From Acuticoccus mangrovi (GTDB lineage Bacteria; Pseudomonadota; Alphaproteobacteria; Rhizobiales; Amorphaceae): DNA of 64,000 bases. The position numbers were made by a program, and so were the translations under genes. The notes below the pieces were generated by a model. That model saw only the letters and a list, made by a program, of their open reading frames with translations. It was not told where the DNA came from and did no database searches. The stretch lies in NCBI RefSeq assembly GCF_016411865.1, contig NZ_JAEKJA010000015.1, forward strand, positions 1 to 64,000, read 5' to 3'. Below, in pieces: positions 16,645 to 25,285 of the stretch; position 1 is the stretch's first letter, and each line of letters starts with the position of its first letter.

Positions 16645-17343
16645 TCACGCCTCTTCGCGGTCGGACGGCGTCGCGTTGCTGCGCATATAGTCCAACGCGA
16701 CGTGGGCGGCGTTGTGGATGTGGCGCCGGCAGGCGTCGCCGGCAGCGGCGACGTCGCCGGAGCGGATCGTCGCCGCGATCTCCTGGATCTCGGTGATGCT
16801 GTGCTTCAGCCGGTCGGGCTGGGTCATCGAGGTGAAGCGCAGCAGGTTGATGCGGTTGTGGAGGCTCGTCAGCGTCTGGGCGACGAACTTGTTGCCGCAA
16901 CCGTTCAGGAGAAGATTGTAGAACTCGGTCTTCGTGGCGACGAGCGCCTCCCGCTCACCGGAGTGGGCGGCGGCGACGAACGCCTCGACCGCAGCGTCGA
17001 GCTTGGCGAGGAAGGCGCCGTCGGCACGCGCGGCGCACTGCTCGCCGGCATAGCCTTCCAGTAGCCCCCGCAGCGCGTAGAGCTGCTCGGCCTCCTCGAT
17101 GCGGATGTTCGACACGGAGGGACCGCGATGAGGCAGGCTTTCGATCAGGCCTTCGGCCTCGAGCTGGCGCAGTGCCTCGCGCACGGAGGTGCGGCCGACC
17201 CCAAGGATCTCGCAGAGTTCGCGCTCGATCAGCCGCTGGCCGGGCTTGAAGAGGCCGGAGGCGATCGCCTCGCGCAGCTTCTCCTCGACCCGGCCGCGCA
17301 GCGTGGCGCTCTTCCGTTCAACCTGTAGATCCAGCTTGTTCAT
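16645..17343 (-). CDS. GntR-family regulator with FCD domain
   Basis: This 232-residue protein has an N-terminal winged helix: LRGRVEEKLREAIASGLFKPGQRLIERELCEILGVGRTSVREALRQLEAEGLIESLPHRGPSV, followed by a C-terminal FCD ligand-binding domain rich in helices with metal-ligand histidines (HNR, HSI, RRHIHN). ATG 17343 follows AAGGAGCGGG, a strong ribosome binding site, so a longer start at 17424 is rejected. FCD regulators usually repress catabolic operons and respond to organic acids. Here it sits between the dehydrogenases and the TRAP transporter, and related operator-like sites occur before the divergent promoters of the cluster, so it is the best candidate for the local regulator. Confidence 0.92.
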   Translation of the reverse strand: MNKLDLQVERKSATLRGRVEEKLREAIASGLFKPGQRLIERELCEILGVGRTSVREALRQLEAEGLIESLPHRGPSVSNIRIEEAEQLYALRGLLEGYAGEQCAARADGAFLAKLDAAVEAFVAAAHSGEREALVATKTEFYNLLLNGCGNKFVAQTLTSLHNRINLLRFTSMTQPDRLKHSITEIQEIAATIRSGDVAAAGDACRRHIHNAAHVALDYMRSNATPSDREEA

Positions 17344-17438
17344 CCCGCTCCTTCCAACCTCGCACGGCAGCGGTCGGATCGCGACGGGCGCGTTCCCCCT
17401 CCGCCGGCGCCTGCATGACACCATAAGATCGTAGGCAA

Positions 17439-17449
17439 GTCATATTGTC
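17439..17449. promoter_or_regulatory. Operator-like site upstream of the GntR gene
   Basis: GTCATATTGTC occurs here, 96 bp upstream of the GntR start, and again on the minus strand at 23019-23029 before the aldehyde dehydrogenase gene. The ATTGTC core is shared with the other cluster promoters, which suggests autoregulation. Confidence 0.5.
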
Positions 17450-17502
17450 GACCAGGAGCGTATCGGCAACGCCCCGGCGCGCGGAGCCCCACCGCGCCCT
17501 GG

Positions 17503-18831
17503 TCATAGCACCAGGGCTGTGAAGTTGAAGGCGAGCGCCAAAACCAGGAGCTGCATCAAGATGAAAGGAATAACCCCGCGATAGATGTCCGAGACGGAGA
17601 ATTCTCGCGAGGCGGCGGAACGGAAATAAAAGAGTGCAAAGCCGACCGGCGGCGTGAGGAAAGAGGTCTGCAGGCAGATCGAGAAGAGGATGGTGAACCA
17701 TACGAGATCGTAGCCGAGATCGGACACGATCGGGGCGACGAGCGGCAGCACGATCAGCGTGATCTCGATGTACTCCAGGAAGAAGCCCAGGATGAAGACG
17801 ATCGCGAGGATGGCGATGACGACGCCCGATCCCTCGAACGGCAGGCTCTTCAGGAGACCTTCGATCAGCTCGTCGCCGCCGAGGCCGCGCAGCACCAGCG
17901 AGAAGGCGGTGGCGCCGATCAGCACGCCGAAGATGAACGCCGTCATGCGCGTGGTGGCGGTGCAGACCGACCAGAAGGTGCCCCAGGTGAGCTTGCGGTT
18001 GCAGGCGGCGAGCACGGTGGCGCCGAAGGCGCCGACGCCGGAGGCCTCGGTGGGGGTGGCGATGCCGGCGAAGATCGAGCCGAGCACGGCGACGATCAGG
18101 AGCGCCGGCGGCACCACCGCGCGCAGGATGTCGAGCGCGGCCGCGAGCGAGAACTTGTCGTTCCCGTCGACCGCGGGGTAGCGCTGCGGCGCCAGGATGC
18201 CGGTCACGATCAGGTAGACCGCGTAGAGCCCGCCCAGCATGAGGCCGGGCAGCAGCGCGCCGCGGAAGAGGTCGCCGACCGGCAGAGCGAGCTGGTCGGC
18301 CATCAGCACCAGCATGATCGAGGGCGGGATCAGGATGCCGAGCGTACCGACGGAGCAGACCGTGCCGGCGATGATCCGCCGGTCGTAGCCCGACTTCATC
18401 ATCGTCGGCACCGAGAGCGTCGCGAGGAGGACCACGGAGGCGCCGACGATGCCGGTTGAGGCGGCGAGCACGATGCCGACGATCGTGACGCTCAGCGCCA
18501 TGCCGCCGCGGACCCGGCCGAACACGCGCGAGATGTTGTGGAGGAGCTGCTCCGCCGCGCCCGACCGGTCCAGCATGAAGCCCATGAAGACGAACATCGG
18601 CAGGGCGACCATCACCCAGTTGTTCATCAGGCCCCAGATCCTGTCGACGATCAGCGACAGGAAGGACATGTCGACGCCGATCCAGGTGTCGAAATAGGTG
18701 TCGAGCACGATCGAGAGGATGGTGAAGAGGAAGGCGACACCACCGAGCAGCCAGGCCACCGGGAAGCCGGTGAACAGGAGCAGAATGAAGGTCGCCATCA
18801 TGGCGACGGCCATCGAGTCGGTTTCAGACAT
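17503..18831 (-). CDS. TRAP transporter large permease (DctM-type)
   Basis: This 442-residue inner-membrane protein is the large subunit of a tripartite ATP-independent periplasmic transporter, which imports an organic acid using the sodium or proton gradient. It has about 12 predicted transmembrane segments, beginning AVAMMATFILLLFTGFPVAWLLGG. Family motifs include NWVMVALPMFVFMGFML, GGMALSVTIVGIVLAASTGIVGASV, LGILIPPSIMLVLMAD, ATPTEASGVGAFGA and the late TPPVGFALFYF. It is the last gene of the dctP-dctQ-dctM run, 15 bp after the small permease gene. All three subunits are intact, so the transporter is probably functional. Confidence 0.95.
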   Translation of the reverse strand: MSETDSMAVAMMATFILLLFTGFPVAWLLGGVAFLFTILSIVLDTYFDTWIGVDMSFLSLIVDRIWGLMNNWVMVALPMFVFMGFMLDRSGAAEQLLHNISRVFGRVRGGMALSVTIVGIVLAASTGIVGASVVLLATLSVPTMMKSGYDRRIIAGTVCSVGTLGILIPPSIMLVLMADQLALPVGDLFRGALLPGLMLGGLYAVYLIVTGILAPQRYPAVDGNDKFSLAAALDILRAVVPPALLIVAVLGSIFAGIATPTEASGVGAFGATVLAACNRKLTWGTFWSVCTATTRMTAFIFGVLIGATAFSLVLRGLGGDELIEGLLKSLPFEGSGVVIAILAIVFILGFFLEYIEITLIVLPLVAPIVSDLGYDLVWFTILFSICLQTSFLTPPVGFALFYFRSAASREFSVSDIYRGVIPFILMQLLVLALAFNFTALVL

Positions 18832-18846
18832 GGGAAGCTTGTGACC

Positions 18847-19416
18847 TCAGGCGCGGCGGGTGCCGAGCTGGCGGAAAGCGACGAAACAACGGATCAGCCG
18901 CGACAGCGCGGCGAGGACAAGCATCAGGCTGCCGATCGTGATGAAGCCCTTGACGATCCAGCGGGAGGGCAGCCCTCCAGGAGAGTTCGACGTCTCGCCG
19001 AGGATCCAGGCGTTGGCCACGAAGGGGAGCGAGTACCAGAAGATCACCGTTGCGATCGGGATCAGGCAGAACATCAGGCCGAAGATCTCGATGACGATCC
19101 GGGCCCGGCGCGGCAGGAGCTGCTGGGCGACGTCGACCCGGACGTGGTCGTCGGTGACGACGGCGTAGGACAGTCCGAACAGGAAGCCGGCCGAGTAGAT
19201 GTGCCACTGGAGTTCTTCGAGAGAAACCATCCCCATCGAGAACGCGTAGCGCGCGACGACGTTGAACAGGATGACCCCGATCAGGACGCCCCAGAGCGGG
19301 GCCAGCACCTCGTTGAACTTGACGATGAAGCCGTCGAGCGCGGCGCAGACCGCCGGCCGCTCGGCGGCGAATACGCTGTCGGTGACCTCGCCGACTCCGG
19401 GGGCTTCTGCGGACAT
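18847..19416 (-). CDS. TRAP transporter small permease (DctQ-type)
   Basis: This 189-residue membrane protein is the small permease of the TRAP system. Four predicted transmembrane segments are present: near LAPLWGVLIGVILFNVVARYAF, ELQWHIYSAGFLFGLSYAVV, IVIEIFGLMFCLIPIATVIFWYSLPFV and the C-terminal WIVKGFITIGSLMLVLAALSRLI. The block LQWHIYSAGFLFGLSYAVVTDDHVRVDV is characteristic of DctQ. It lies 66 bp after the binding-protein gene and 15 bp before the large permease gene. Confidence 0.93.
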   Translation of the reverse strand: MSAEAPGVGEVTDSVFAAERPAVCAALDGFIVKFNEVLAPLWGVLIGVILFNVVARYAFSMGMVSLEELQWHIYSAGFLFGLSYAVVTDDHVRVDVAQQLLPRRARIVIEIFGLMFCLIPIATVIFWYSLPFVANAWILGETSNSPGGLPSRWIVKGFITIGSLMLVLAALSRLIRCFVAFRQLGTRRA

Positions 19417-19482
19417 ACGACTGCCTTCACACTAGGAAAGAGGGGGAAGCGGCGCCTCCCCCCGGTTTCGGTCGATGGGACG

Positions 19483-20562
19483 TCAGTCGTCCTGCGCGGG
19501 CAGAACGTCGAAGATCGAGTCGAAGTCCCGCGGCAGGTAGGCGAGCCGCTTCCAGCGGCTGTACTGGGACATGAACTTCGCCATGCTGTTGTAGATCTTC
19601 GCATAGCCGGGGTCACTGTCGATCTGCTCCTGGATCACCTTCTTGGAGGCCTCGCGCAGCTCCAACAGCAGCGGCTCGGGGATCTCGCCGATGTTCACGC
19701 CCTCCTTCTCGAACTTGGCGAGGGTCGGGCCCTGCTGGCCTTCACCGAAGGTGATGCCCTTGGCGTTGGTCGCCATGCAGGAGGTCTCGATCTGCGCGCG
19801 CTGCACGTCGTCGAGGTCGTTCCAGGTGTCGAGGTTCACCACCAGGTAGTGCGCCGCGATGAGCTGATGCCAGCCGGGGAAGTAGTTGTACTTGGCGATC
19901 TGGTAGAAGCCGAGACGGTCGTCGATGGACGGCATCGAGAACTCGGTGGCGTCGATCGCCCCCTTGTCGAGCGCCTGATAGAGCTCGCTGCCCGGCAGCA
20001 CCGTCACCGACGCGCCGAGCGACTGGACCACGGAGCCACCGACGCCGGCGAAGCGGATCTTGAGGCCCTTGAGGTCGTCGACGCTCTCGAAGGGCTTGCG
20101 GAACCAGCCCGCCGTCTCCGCACCGACGGTGCCGCACGGGATCGGCTTGATGTTGTGCGGGGCGTAGATCCCGTCGACGATCTCGCGGCCGCCGGCCTCG
20201 TAGAGCCAGGCGTCGTATTCCCAGGGCTCCATGCCGAACGGCAGCCCGCCGATGATGCTCGCCGCCGGCACGATGCCGGTGTCGTAGCCGATCCAGATGT
20301 AGCCCGCTTCGAGCTTGCCGGCCTTCACCGCCTCCAGCACGCCGAGCGCGGGGACGATCTTGCCGGGCTCCTCCAGGCGGAAGCGGATGCTCCCACCCGA
20401 CACGCTCTCCACCGTCTTGGCGAGATACTTCGCCATGTCGCCGAGCACCGGCAGCTCGGAGGGGAAGGACAGCGGGATCCGCCAGCGGATATCATCCGCA
20501 TGCGCCGCAGTCGCGGTCAGCGCCGCGAGCGCGGCGCACAAGAGGGTCCGTTTGATGGGCAT
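19483..20562 (-). CDS. TRAP transporter substrate-binding protein (DctP-type)
   Basis: This 359-residue periplasmic protein captures the solute for the TRAP permease. Residues 1-22 are a signal peptide ending AAHA-DDI. The body has the DctP-fold order: RWRIPLSFPSELPVLGDMAKYLAKTVESVSGGSIRFRL, then KIRFAGVGGSVVQSLGASVTVLPGSELYQALDKGAIDATEFSMPSIDDRLG, which contains the selectivity-helix arginine and the conserved hinge. The GGLPFGMEPWEYDAWLYEAGG block resembles binding proteins for 2-keto acids or monocarboxylates. It is the first gene of the TRAP operon and diverges from the SDR gene at 20700, sharing the operator at 20615-20634. Confidence 0.93.
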   Translation of the reverse strand: MPIKRTLLCAALAALTATAAHADDIRWRIPLSFPSELPVLGDMAKYLAKTVESVSGGSIRFRLEEPGKIVPALGVLEAVKAGKLEAGYIWIGYDTGIVPAASIIGGLPFGMEPWEYDAWLYEAGGREIVDGIYAPHNIKPIPCGTVGAETAGWFRKPFESVDDLKGLKIRFAGVGGSVVQSLGASVTVLPGSELYQALDKGAIDATEFSMPSIDDRLGFYQIAKYNYFPGWHQLIAAHYLVVNLDTWNDLDDVQRAQIETSCMATNAKGITFGEGQQGPTLAKFEKEGVNIGEIPEPLLLELREASKKVIQEQIDSDPGYAKIYNSMAKFMSQYSRWKRLAYLPRDFDSIFDVLPAQDD

Positions 20563-20614
20563 GGGGATCTCCCTATTGGATTTATGAACCGTTATGTCCG
20601 CACAACTTTCATAG

Positions 20615-20634
20615 AATCAGACAATCTGTCAATA
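20615..20634. promoter_or_regulatory. Shared operator/promoter element between TRAP operon and SDR gene
   Basis: This is the reverse complement of the 20-mer at 13928-13947. On the minus strand it reads TATTGACAGATTGTCTGATT, 53 bp upstream of the TRAP binding-protein start and 66 bp from the divergent SDR start. It includes TTGACA and the GACA-GAT-TGTC palindrome, so a bound regulator could control both directions. Confidence 0.7.
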
Positions 20635-20699
20635 GTGCCTCGTCCCGCCCTCATTGCGGGACACACACTGGCAAAACTGAGACAAGGGAGAGTGCGATC

Positions 20700-21470
20700 G
20701 TGGGTGATCTTGACGGAAAGGCGGCGATCGTGACGGGCGCAGGCAGCGGCATCGGCCGTGCCACGGCCGTCCTTTTGGCACGGGAAGGCGCCCAGGTCGC
20801 CGTGGTGGACAAGAACGAGGCGAGCGCCAACGCGGTGGCGGCCGAGATCGGCGCGGCGGCCGCGGCCTTCACCGCCGACGTCGGCCGGTCCGACGAGGTG
20901 CGGGCGATGGTGGAGGGCGCCGAAGCGCGCTTCGGCCGGCTCGACATCCTGATCAACAACGCCGGCTATGGTTTTCGCGGCAACGTGGTGTCGATCGAGG
21001 AGGACGCCTGGGACGCGCTGATGGCGGTCAACCTCAAGGGCGTCTTCCTGTGCTCCAAGTACGCGATCCCGGCGATGGAGCGCGTCGGCGGCGGCGTGAT
21101 CGTCAACACCACCTCCTATACGGCGACGAGCGCGATCGCCGACCGGGCGGCCTACGTCGCCTCCAAGGGGGGCGTCAGCGCGTTGACGCGGGCGATGGCG
21201 CTCGACCACGTCAAACAGAATATCCGGGTCAACGCGGTGGCGCCGGGGACGATCGATTCGCCCTATTTCGCCAAGATCTTCGCCGCCGCCCCGGACCCCG
21301 ACGGGCTGCGCGCCCAGTTCGACGCGCGTGCGGCGATGGACCGCATGGGTCAGCCGGAGGAGATCGCCGAGGCGATCCTGTTCCTCGCCTCCGGCCGCTC
21401 CAGCTTCGCGACCGGCAGCGTGCTGACGGTCGACGGCGGCTCCTCGATCGGCAACCATCTCGTCGAGTGA
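20700..21470 (+). CDS. SDR-family oxidoreductase of the catabolic cluster
   Basis: This 256-residue classical SDR has TGAGSGIG at residues 12-19, an aspartate after strand two (VAVVDKNEAS) consistent with NAD use, NNAG, the catalytic serine in VNTTSYTATS and YVASK. The C-terminus DGGSS is typical. The start is GTG 20700, preceded by GGGAG. It is divergent from the TRAP operon and converges with the aldehyde dehydrogenase gene. Sharing an operator with the transporter indicates a role in oxidising or reducing the imported compound. Confidence 0.92.
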   Translation: MGDLDGKAAIVTGAGSGIGRATAVLLAREGAQVAVVDKNEASANAVAAEIGAAAAAFTADVGRSDEVRAMVEGAEARFGRLDILINNAGYGFRGNVVSIEEDAWDALMAVNLKGVFLCSKYAIPAMERVGGGVIVNTTSYTATSAIADRAAYVASKGGVSALTRAMALDHVKQNIRVNAVAPGTIDSPYFAKIFAAAPDPDGLRAQFDARAAMDRMGQPEEIAEAILFLASGRSSFATGSVLTVDGGSSIGNHLVE

Positions 21471-21472
21471 CG

Positions 21473-21500
21473 GAGGGGGCGAGGGAGCGCACGCCCCCTC
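21473..21500. terminator. Bidirectional hairpin between convergent SDR and ALDH genes
   Basis: GAGGGGGCG (21473-21481) pairs perfectly with CGCCCCCTC (21492-21500) over a 10-nt loop, within the 39-bp gap between two convergent stop codons. There is no U-tract, so termination is inferred from position. Confidence 0.5.
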
Positions 21501-21509
21501 GCCCCGCCC

Positions 21510-22955
21510 TCAGACGACGCTGCAGACGTACTTCAGCTCCAGATAATCCTTGATGCCGTAGCGCGAGCCTTCGCGGCCGAGGCCGGACTGCTTGACGCCG
21601 CCGAACGGGGCGACCTCGTTGGAGATGAGCCCGGTGTTGTGGCCGACCATGCCGTATTCGAGCGCCTCCGACACGCGCACCATGCGGGCGTGGTCGCGCG
21701 TGTAGAAATAGGCGGCGAGGCCGTAGATGGTGTCGTTGGCCATGCGGATCGCCTCCGCCTCCTCCTCGAAGGTGAAGATCGGTGCCATCGGGCCGAAGGT
21801 CTCCTCGCGCGCGACCATCATCTCGGGCGTCGCGTCGGTGAGGACGGTCGGCGCGAAGTAGCACCCGTCGCGCCGCTCGCCGCCGCACAATAGCCGCGCC
21901 CCCTTGGCGAGGGCGTCGCGCACGTGCGCCTCCACCTTGTCGAGCGCCGCCTCGTTGATCAGCGGGCCGATCTCGACGCCGGGCTCGGTCCCCTCCCCGA
22001 CCCGCAGCTTGCCCACCTCGGCGGCGAGCTTCTGGGCGAACGCGTCCTTGACGCCGCGCTGCACGAGGATGCGGTTGGCGCACACGCAGGTCTGCCCGGC
22101 GTTGCGATATTTCGACAGCATCGCCCCGGCGACGGCGGCATCGAGATCGGCGTCGTCGAACACGATGAAGGGCGCGTTGCCGCCGAGCTCCAGGGAGAGC
22201 TTCTTGATGGTGGGAGCGCACTGGGCCATCAGGAGCCGGCCCACCTCGGTGGAGCCGGTGAAGGAGAGCTTGCGCACCGTCTCGCTCTCGGTGAGGACCT
22301 TGCCGATCTCGCGCGCCGGCCCGGTGACGATCTGCAGGACGCCGGCGGGGATGCCCGCCCGTTCGGCGAGGACGCCGAGGGCGAGCGCGGTGAGCGGCGT
22401 CAGCTCGGCGGGCCGCACGATCATGGTGCAGCCGGCGGCGAGCGCGGGCGCCGCCTTGCGCGTGATCATCGCCGCGGGGAAGTTCCAGGGGGTGATCGCC
22501 GCCGTGACGCCGACCGGCTGGCGCAGCACGGTGATGCGCTGGTTCGGCTGCGGCGCGGGGATGGTGTCGCCGTAGACGCGCTTGGCCTCCTCGGCGAACC
22601 ACTCGACGAAGGAGGCGGCGTAGAGGATCTCGCCACGCGCTTCGGCGAGCGGCTTGCCCTGCTCGCGCGTCATGATGAGGGCGAGGTCGTCGGCGTTCTC
22701 CACGAGGAGCTCGAACCAGCGCCGCAGCGCCGCCGAGCGCGCCTTGGCCGCAAGGCCCGCCCATTCGGGCTGGGCGCGCCGGGCGGCCTCGATGGCGCGC
22801 TCGACCTCGCCGGGGGCGAGCATCGGCACCACGCCGACGACGGTGCCGTCGGCCGGGTTGGTGACGCCGATCACCTCGCCCGAGGCGGCCTTGATCCAGG
22901 CGCCGTCGACGAGGCAGGCGTCTTTGAGGAGGGAGGCGTCTCGGATCTCGGCCAT
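21510..22955 (-). CDS. NAD(P)-dependent aldehyde dehydrogenase, succinate-semialdehyde type
   Basis: This 481-residue enzyme oxidises an aldehyde to the acid. It follows the GabD-like pattern: ITPWNFPAAMITRKAAPALAAGC, then FTGSTEVGR (cofactor loop), LSLELGGNAPFIVFDDADLDAA with the catalytic glutamate, and YRNAGQTCVCANRI with the catalytic cysteine plus the second cysteine two residues later, as in succinate-semialdehyde dehydrogenases. ETFGPMAPIF and APFGGVKQSGLGREGSRYGI complete it. The usual KPAE cofactor motif is RPAE here (IVRPAELTP), which may alter cofactor choice. It is transcribed away from a site (23013-23024) that carries the cluster operator core. It probably makes the final dicarboxylic or simple acid. 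Confidence 0.93.
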   Translation of the reverse strand: MAEIRDASLLKDACLVDGAWIKAASGEVIGVTNPADGTVVGVVPMLAPGEVERAIEAARRAQPEWAGLAAKARSAALRRWFELLVENADDLALIMTREQGKPLAEARGEILYAASFVEWFAEEAKRVYGDTIPAPQPNQRITVLRQPVGVTAAITPWNFPAAMITRKAAPALAAGCTMIVRPAELTPLTALALGVLAERAGIPAGVLQIVTGPAREIGKVLTESETVRKLSFTGSTEVGRLLMAQCAPTIKKLSLELGGNAPFIVFDDADLDAAVAGAMLSKYRNAGQTCVCANRILVQRGVKDAFAQKLAAEVGKLRVGEGTEPGVEIGPLINEAALDKVEAHVRDALAKGARLLCGGERRDGCYFAPTVLTDATPEMMVAREETFGPMAPIFTFEEEAEAIRMANDTIYGLAAYFYTRDHARMVRVSEALEYGMVGHNTGLISNEVAPFGGVKQSGLGREGSRYGIKDYLELKYVCSVV

Positions 22956-23758
22956 GGCGTACCTGTCGATTGTCGGAAGGTCTGCACTTTATGGGGCAGG
23001 CTTATAGGCAGTCAATCAGACAATATGACGATGCGAGGGCTTGGGGGCCGGGGGTTGGTGCGCGCCTGGGGTGGCTTCGCGGGCGCGCGACGGGGATGTG
23101 GGGAGCGGACGTGTGGTGCATCTCGTGACGCGCGCGCTGGTGGGCGTCACGCGAGGATGCTGGGCGCGAAGGGGGTTTGGGGCTTGGGCCGGGAGATGGG
23201 ATGAGCGGCGCTTGGGCGCTCTCCGGCGGCCGAAGCGGGTGGTTCTTGTGAGGGTGGTCGGAGAGCAGCTGCCTTGTGCCAATTCCGACCATACAGTCTC
23301 GGATGCGAGCCGGACCGAAGCGAACATTGGCAGGATTGCGAAAACCACGGTTATTGAGAGACCACGGCGCTTAAGCTTTTGACCTACTCCAATTTCACTC
23401 GGCGGCTACACAAACTCGGAGACGGATATTCCTGCATGAGAGCGAGTTGGCAGGCAAAAGCGGCTCCCGAATGCCCCACGCCTGTCGTTCACGCAAGAGA
23501 GAACGAGCTCGAATAGCAATGATTGGCTTTTCGTGCATCTCGTCAGCCGTGCAGAGAGCGCTGACGGCCGCATCTTTTCACCATCGCGTGGTATTGTGGG
23601 GCTTCCGCTTTGCCCTTTTTACTGCTAGTATTCCATTTTGTGAACTCTCAGCGTTGTCGTAGTACTAGATGTACACGGCAGGGCGTTGAATGCGATTCGG
23701 CCTATCGAAATATCGACGACGATCCCCTGCATGTCGTTGAAAATCAAGGCACACGCGA
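22956..23758. other. Intergenic region at the edge of the catabolic cluster
   Basis: The left part carries the ALDH operator. Around 23124-23151 CGTGACGC and GCGTCACG form an 8-bp inverted repeat with a 12-nt spacer. From about 23350 the base composition drops toward the AT-rich island. No intact gene is seen. Confidence 0.45.
23013..23030. promoter_or_regulatory. Operator-like site upstream of the aldehyde dehydrogenase
   Basis: CAATCAGACAAT (23013-23024) equals, on the minus strand, the ATTGTCTGATTG found at 13937-13948; the extension to 23030 gives GTCATATTGTC, shared with the GntR upstream site. It lies 58 bp before the aldehyde dehydrogenase start. Confidence 0.65.
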
Positions 23759-24094
23759 ATGGTTCAAAGAAATCACCAAGCCCGAGACAATAATATTGAA
23801 TGCACAGGTGCCGCAGAAAGCATCAACATTCGCGCCGAAGGACTTACCCGCCCTGAGCGCGAGAAAGCAATCAAAGGAGAACTCCGCGCCGCATATTTTA
23901 GAAGCATTTCCGGTGTATTTGTAGTGCTAATTGGAGTCTTTCTAATCTTTCTTGGAATAGGGGATGTTGTTGATTTTGGATTTGAAGCGCCGGCCCTTGT
24001 AACTAAAATTACTAATTCAAGCCCGGGGCTAGTCATCATAATCATTGGCGCTGTTCTTATATTAACAGGCAGTCCGAATATAAATATAAAGTAA
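23759..24094 (+). CDS. Small membrane protein, partner of the M48-like peptidase
   Basis: This 111-residue protein has two hydrophobic stretches: SISGVFVVLIGVFLIFLGIGDVV near residues 49-71 and GLVIIIIGAVLILTGSP near 90-106. The N-terminal 45 residues are polar (INIRAEGLTRPEREKAIKGELRAAYFRS). No family is recognised. The upstream in-frame stop at about 23738 makes ATG 23759 the first good start. It ends 3 bp before the M48-like peptidase gene, so the two are almost certainly co-translated. Both lie in a strongly AT-rich island, unlike the rest of the window, which suggests recent acquisition. Confidence 0.65.
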   Translation: MVQRNHQARDNNIECTGAAESINIRAEGLTRPEREKAIKGELRAAYFRSISGVFVVLIGVFLIFLGIGDVVDFGFEAPALVTKITNSSPGLVIIIIGAVLILTGSPNINIK

Positions 24095-24097
24095 GAA

Positions 24098-25285
24098 ATG
24101 TTAATGTCAATTCTTAAGGCTACAATACTAACAATGCTATTCTCAACCGCATTGTCACTGACAATTGCTCTGTCTATTATTGTTTTATTTTTCAGATTTG
24201 TTATATTATCTTTACTACTTTGTATATTTTATTATATTGGAGAATATTTATTCTTTATAATAACTGAAAGGCACAGAGATTTAAACATTTACTCACAGAT
24301 TTCGAGTGGTATTACTCTAATATTTGTCATTTCTGTTTTATTAACATTGATAGTTATTGTATATTCTGTGATTGTCTTTCTTTTTGGGCCTTTAATTATT
24401 TTATCCAGCACTCGCAATAGCAAAATGAAATCGAGCAATGTCGCTGACAGAAAACTTGACGCTGTCAATCAATACGTTGCAAATACAATGAGAAGAGAGA
24501 TTGTAAAATTATTCACGGAAGCCCGAAGATTTTATGTCGGGGCAATTATTACTGGTTTCAGCAAGAGATTTATTCTTGATCGGAGGGTATCTGAATTAAT
24601 GTCAGATGCCCAAGTGGCAGCTATTCTATACCATGAATACAGTCACTTCAGTGAAGGCACAACATTCCCATATATATTCTTGAGACGTGTTCACATATCT
24701 ACTGAATTTTTGGCACAACAACTTTGCGCTACCGGAAATGAATCCCTATATTCTACTATGATAAAGTGGTCTACTTGTATTATCCCAGATTTCTTTTCAG
24801 CAAGAACTCTTATTAGAGATAGTATACGCGATGCAAATTTTATCATTGTTTCTTTATGCAGATATACTGTGAAGTATTTTATTAGGCGGTTTCGGCTTGA
24901 TTTTTGGGTTGCTGAATTTGTCGCTGATTCGCGTGCGGCGCAGTATTGCGGGGCAAACGCCCTTGGTAGCGCTCTTGTCAGACTCTCCGCGCTTCAGCTT
25001 ATCGACAGCCTTGAAACCATACCAAGCGAAGAAATATTTCTCCGAAACTGGCGATTATTAGCAGGAAAATACACTGAGACTCACCCATCAATTAACGATC
25101 GACTCAATAATATCGGGTTCAAACAAATCAATGATATTGTTATCATCGCGTATAGAGACTACAGATCAACGTTTGTAACAAACAACCCGTCGAGAAATTA
25201 CTTAGCGCCGCGCGTTATTGATCCGATCGATACGAGCGGCATTGCAATCATTGGTTTCGCATTCGTCGAAATGCATGAATGCTAG
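24098..25285 (+). CDS. Membrane-anchored M48-like zinc metallopeptidase
   Basis: This 395-residue protein begins with two or three transmembrane segments (about residues 10-50 and 68-100), then a cytoplasm- or periplasm-facing domain with the zinc motif HEYSH (HExxH) in VAAILYHEYSHFSEG near residue 185. Downstream, AEFVADSRAAQYCG near 272-285 supplies the expected third acidic ligand region of M48 peptidases, and TETHPSINDRLNNIG matches their late THPxxxxRL element. The order and spacing fit the HtpX/Ste24 clan. Codon usage is very AT-rich, with many ATA and TTA codons, so translation would be poor in this host. Its small membrane partner lies just upstream. The target is unknown; membrane-protein quality control or a defence-like role are both possible. 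Confidence 0.8.
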   Translation: MLMSILKATILTMLFSTALSLTIALSIIVLFFRFVILSLLLCIFYYIGEYLFFIITERHRDLNIYSQISSGITLIFVISVLLTLIVIVYSVIVFLFGPLIILSSTRNSKMKSSNVADRKLDAVNQYVANTMRREIVKLFTEARRFYVGAIITGFSKRFILDRRVSELMSDAQVAAILYHEYSHFSEGTTFPYIFLRRVHISTEFLAQQLCATGNESLYSTMIKWSTCIIPDFFSARTLIRDSIRDANFIIVSLCRYTVKYFIRRFRLDFWVAEFVADSRAAQYCGANALGSALVRLSALQLIDSLETIPSEEIFLRNWRLLAGKYTETHPSINDRLNNIGFKQINDIVIIAYRDYRSTFVTNNPSRNYLAPRVIDPIDTSGIAIIGFAFVEMHEC

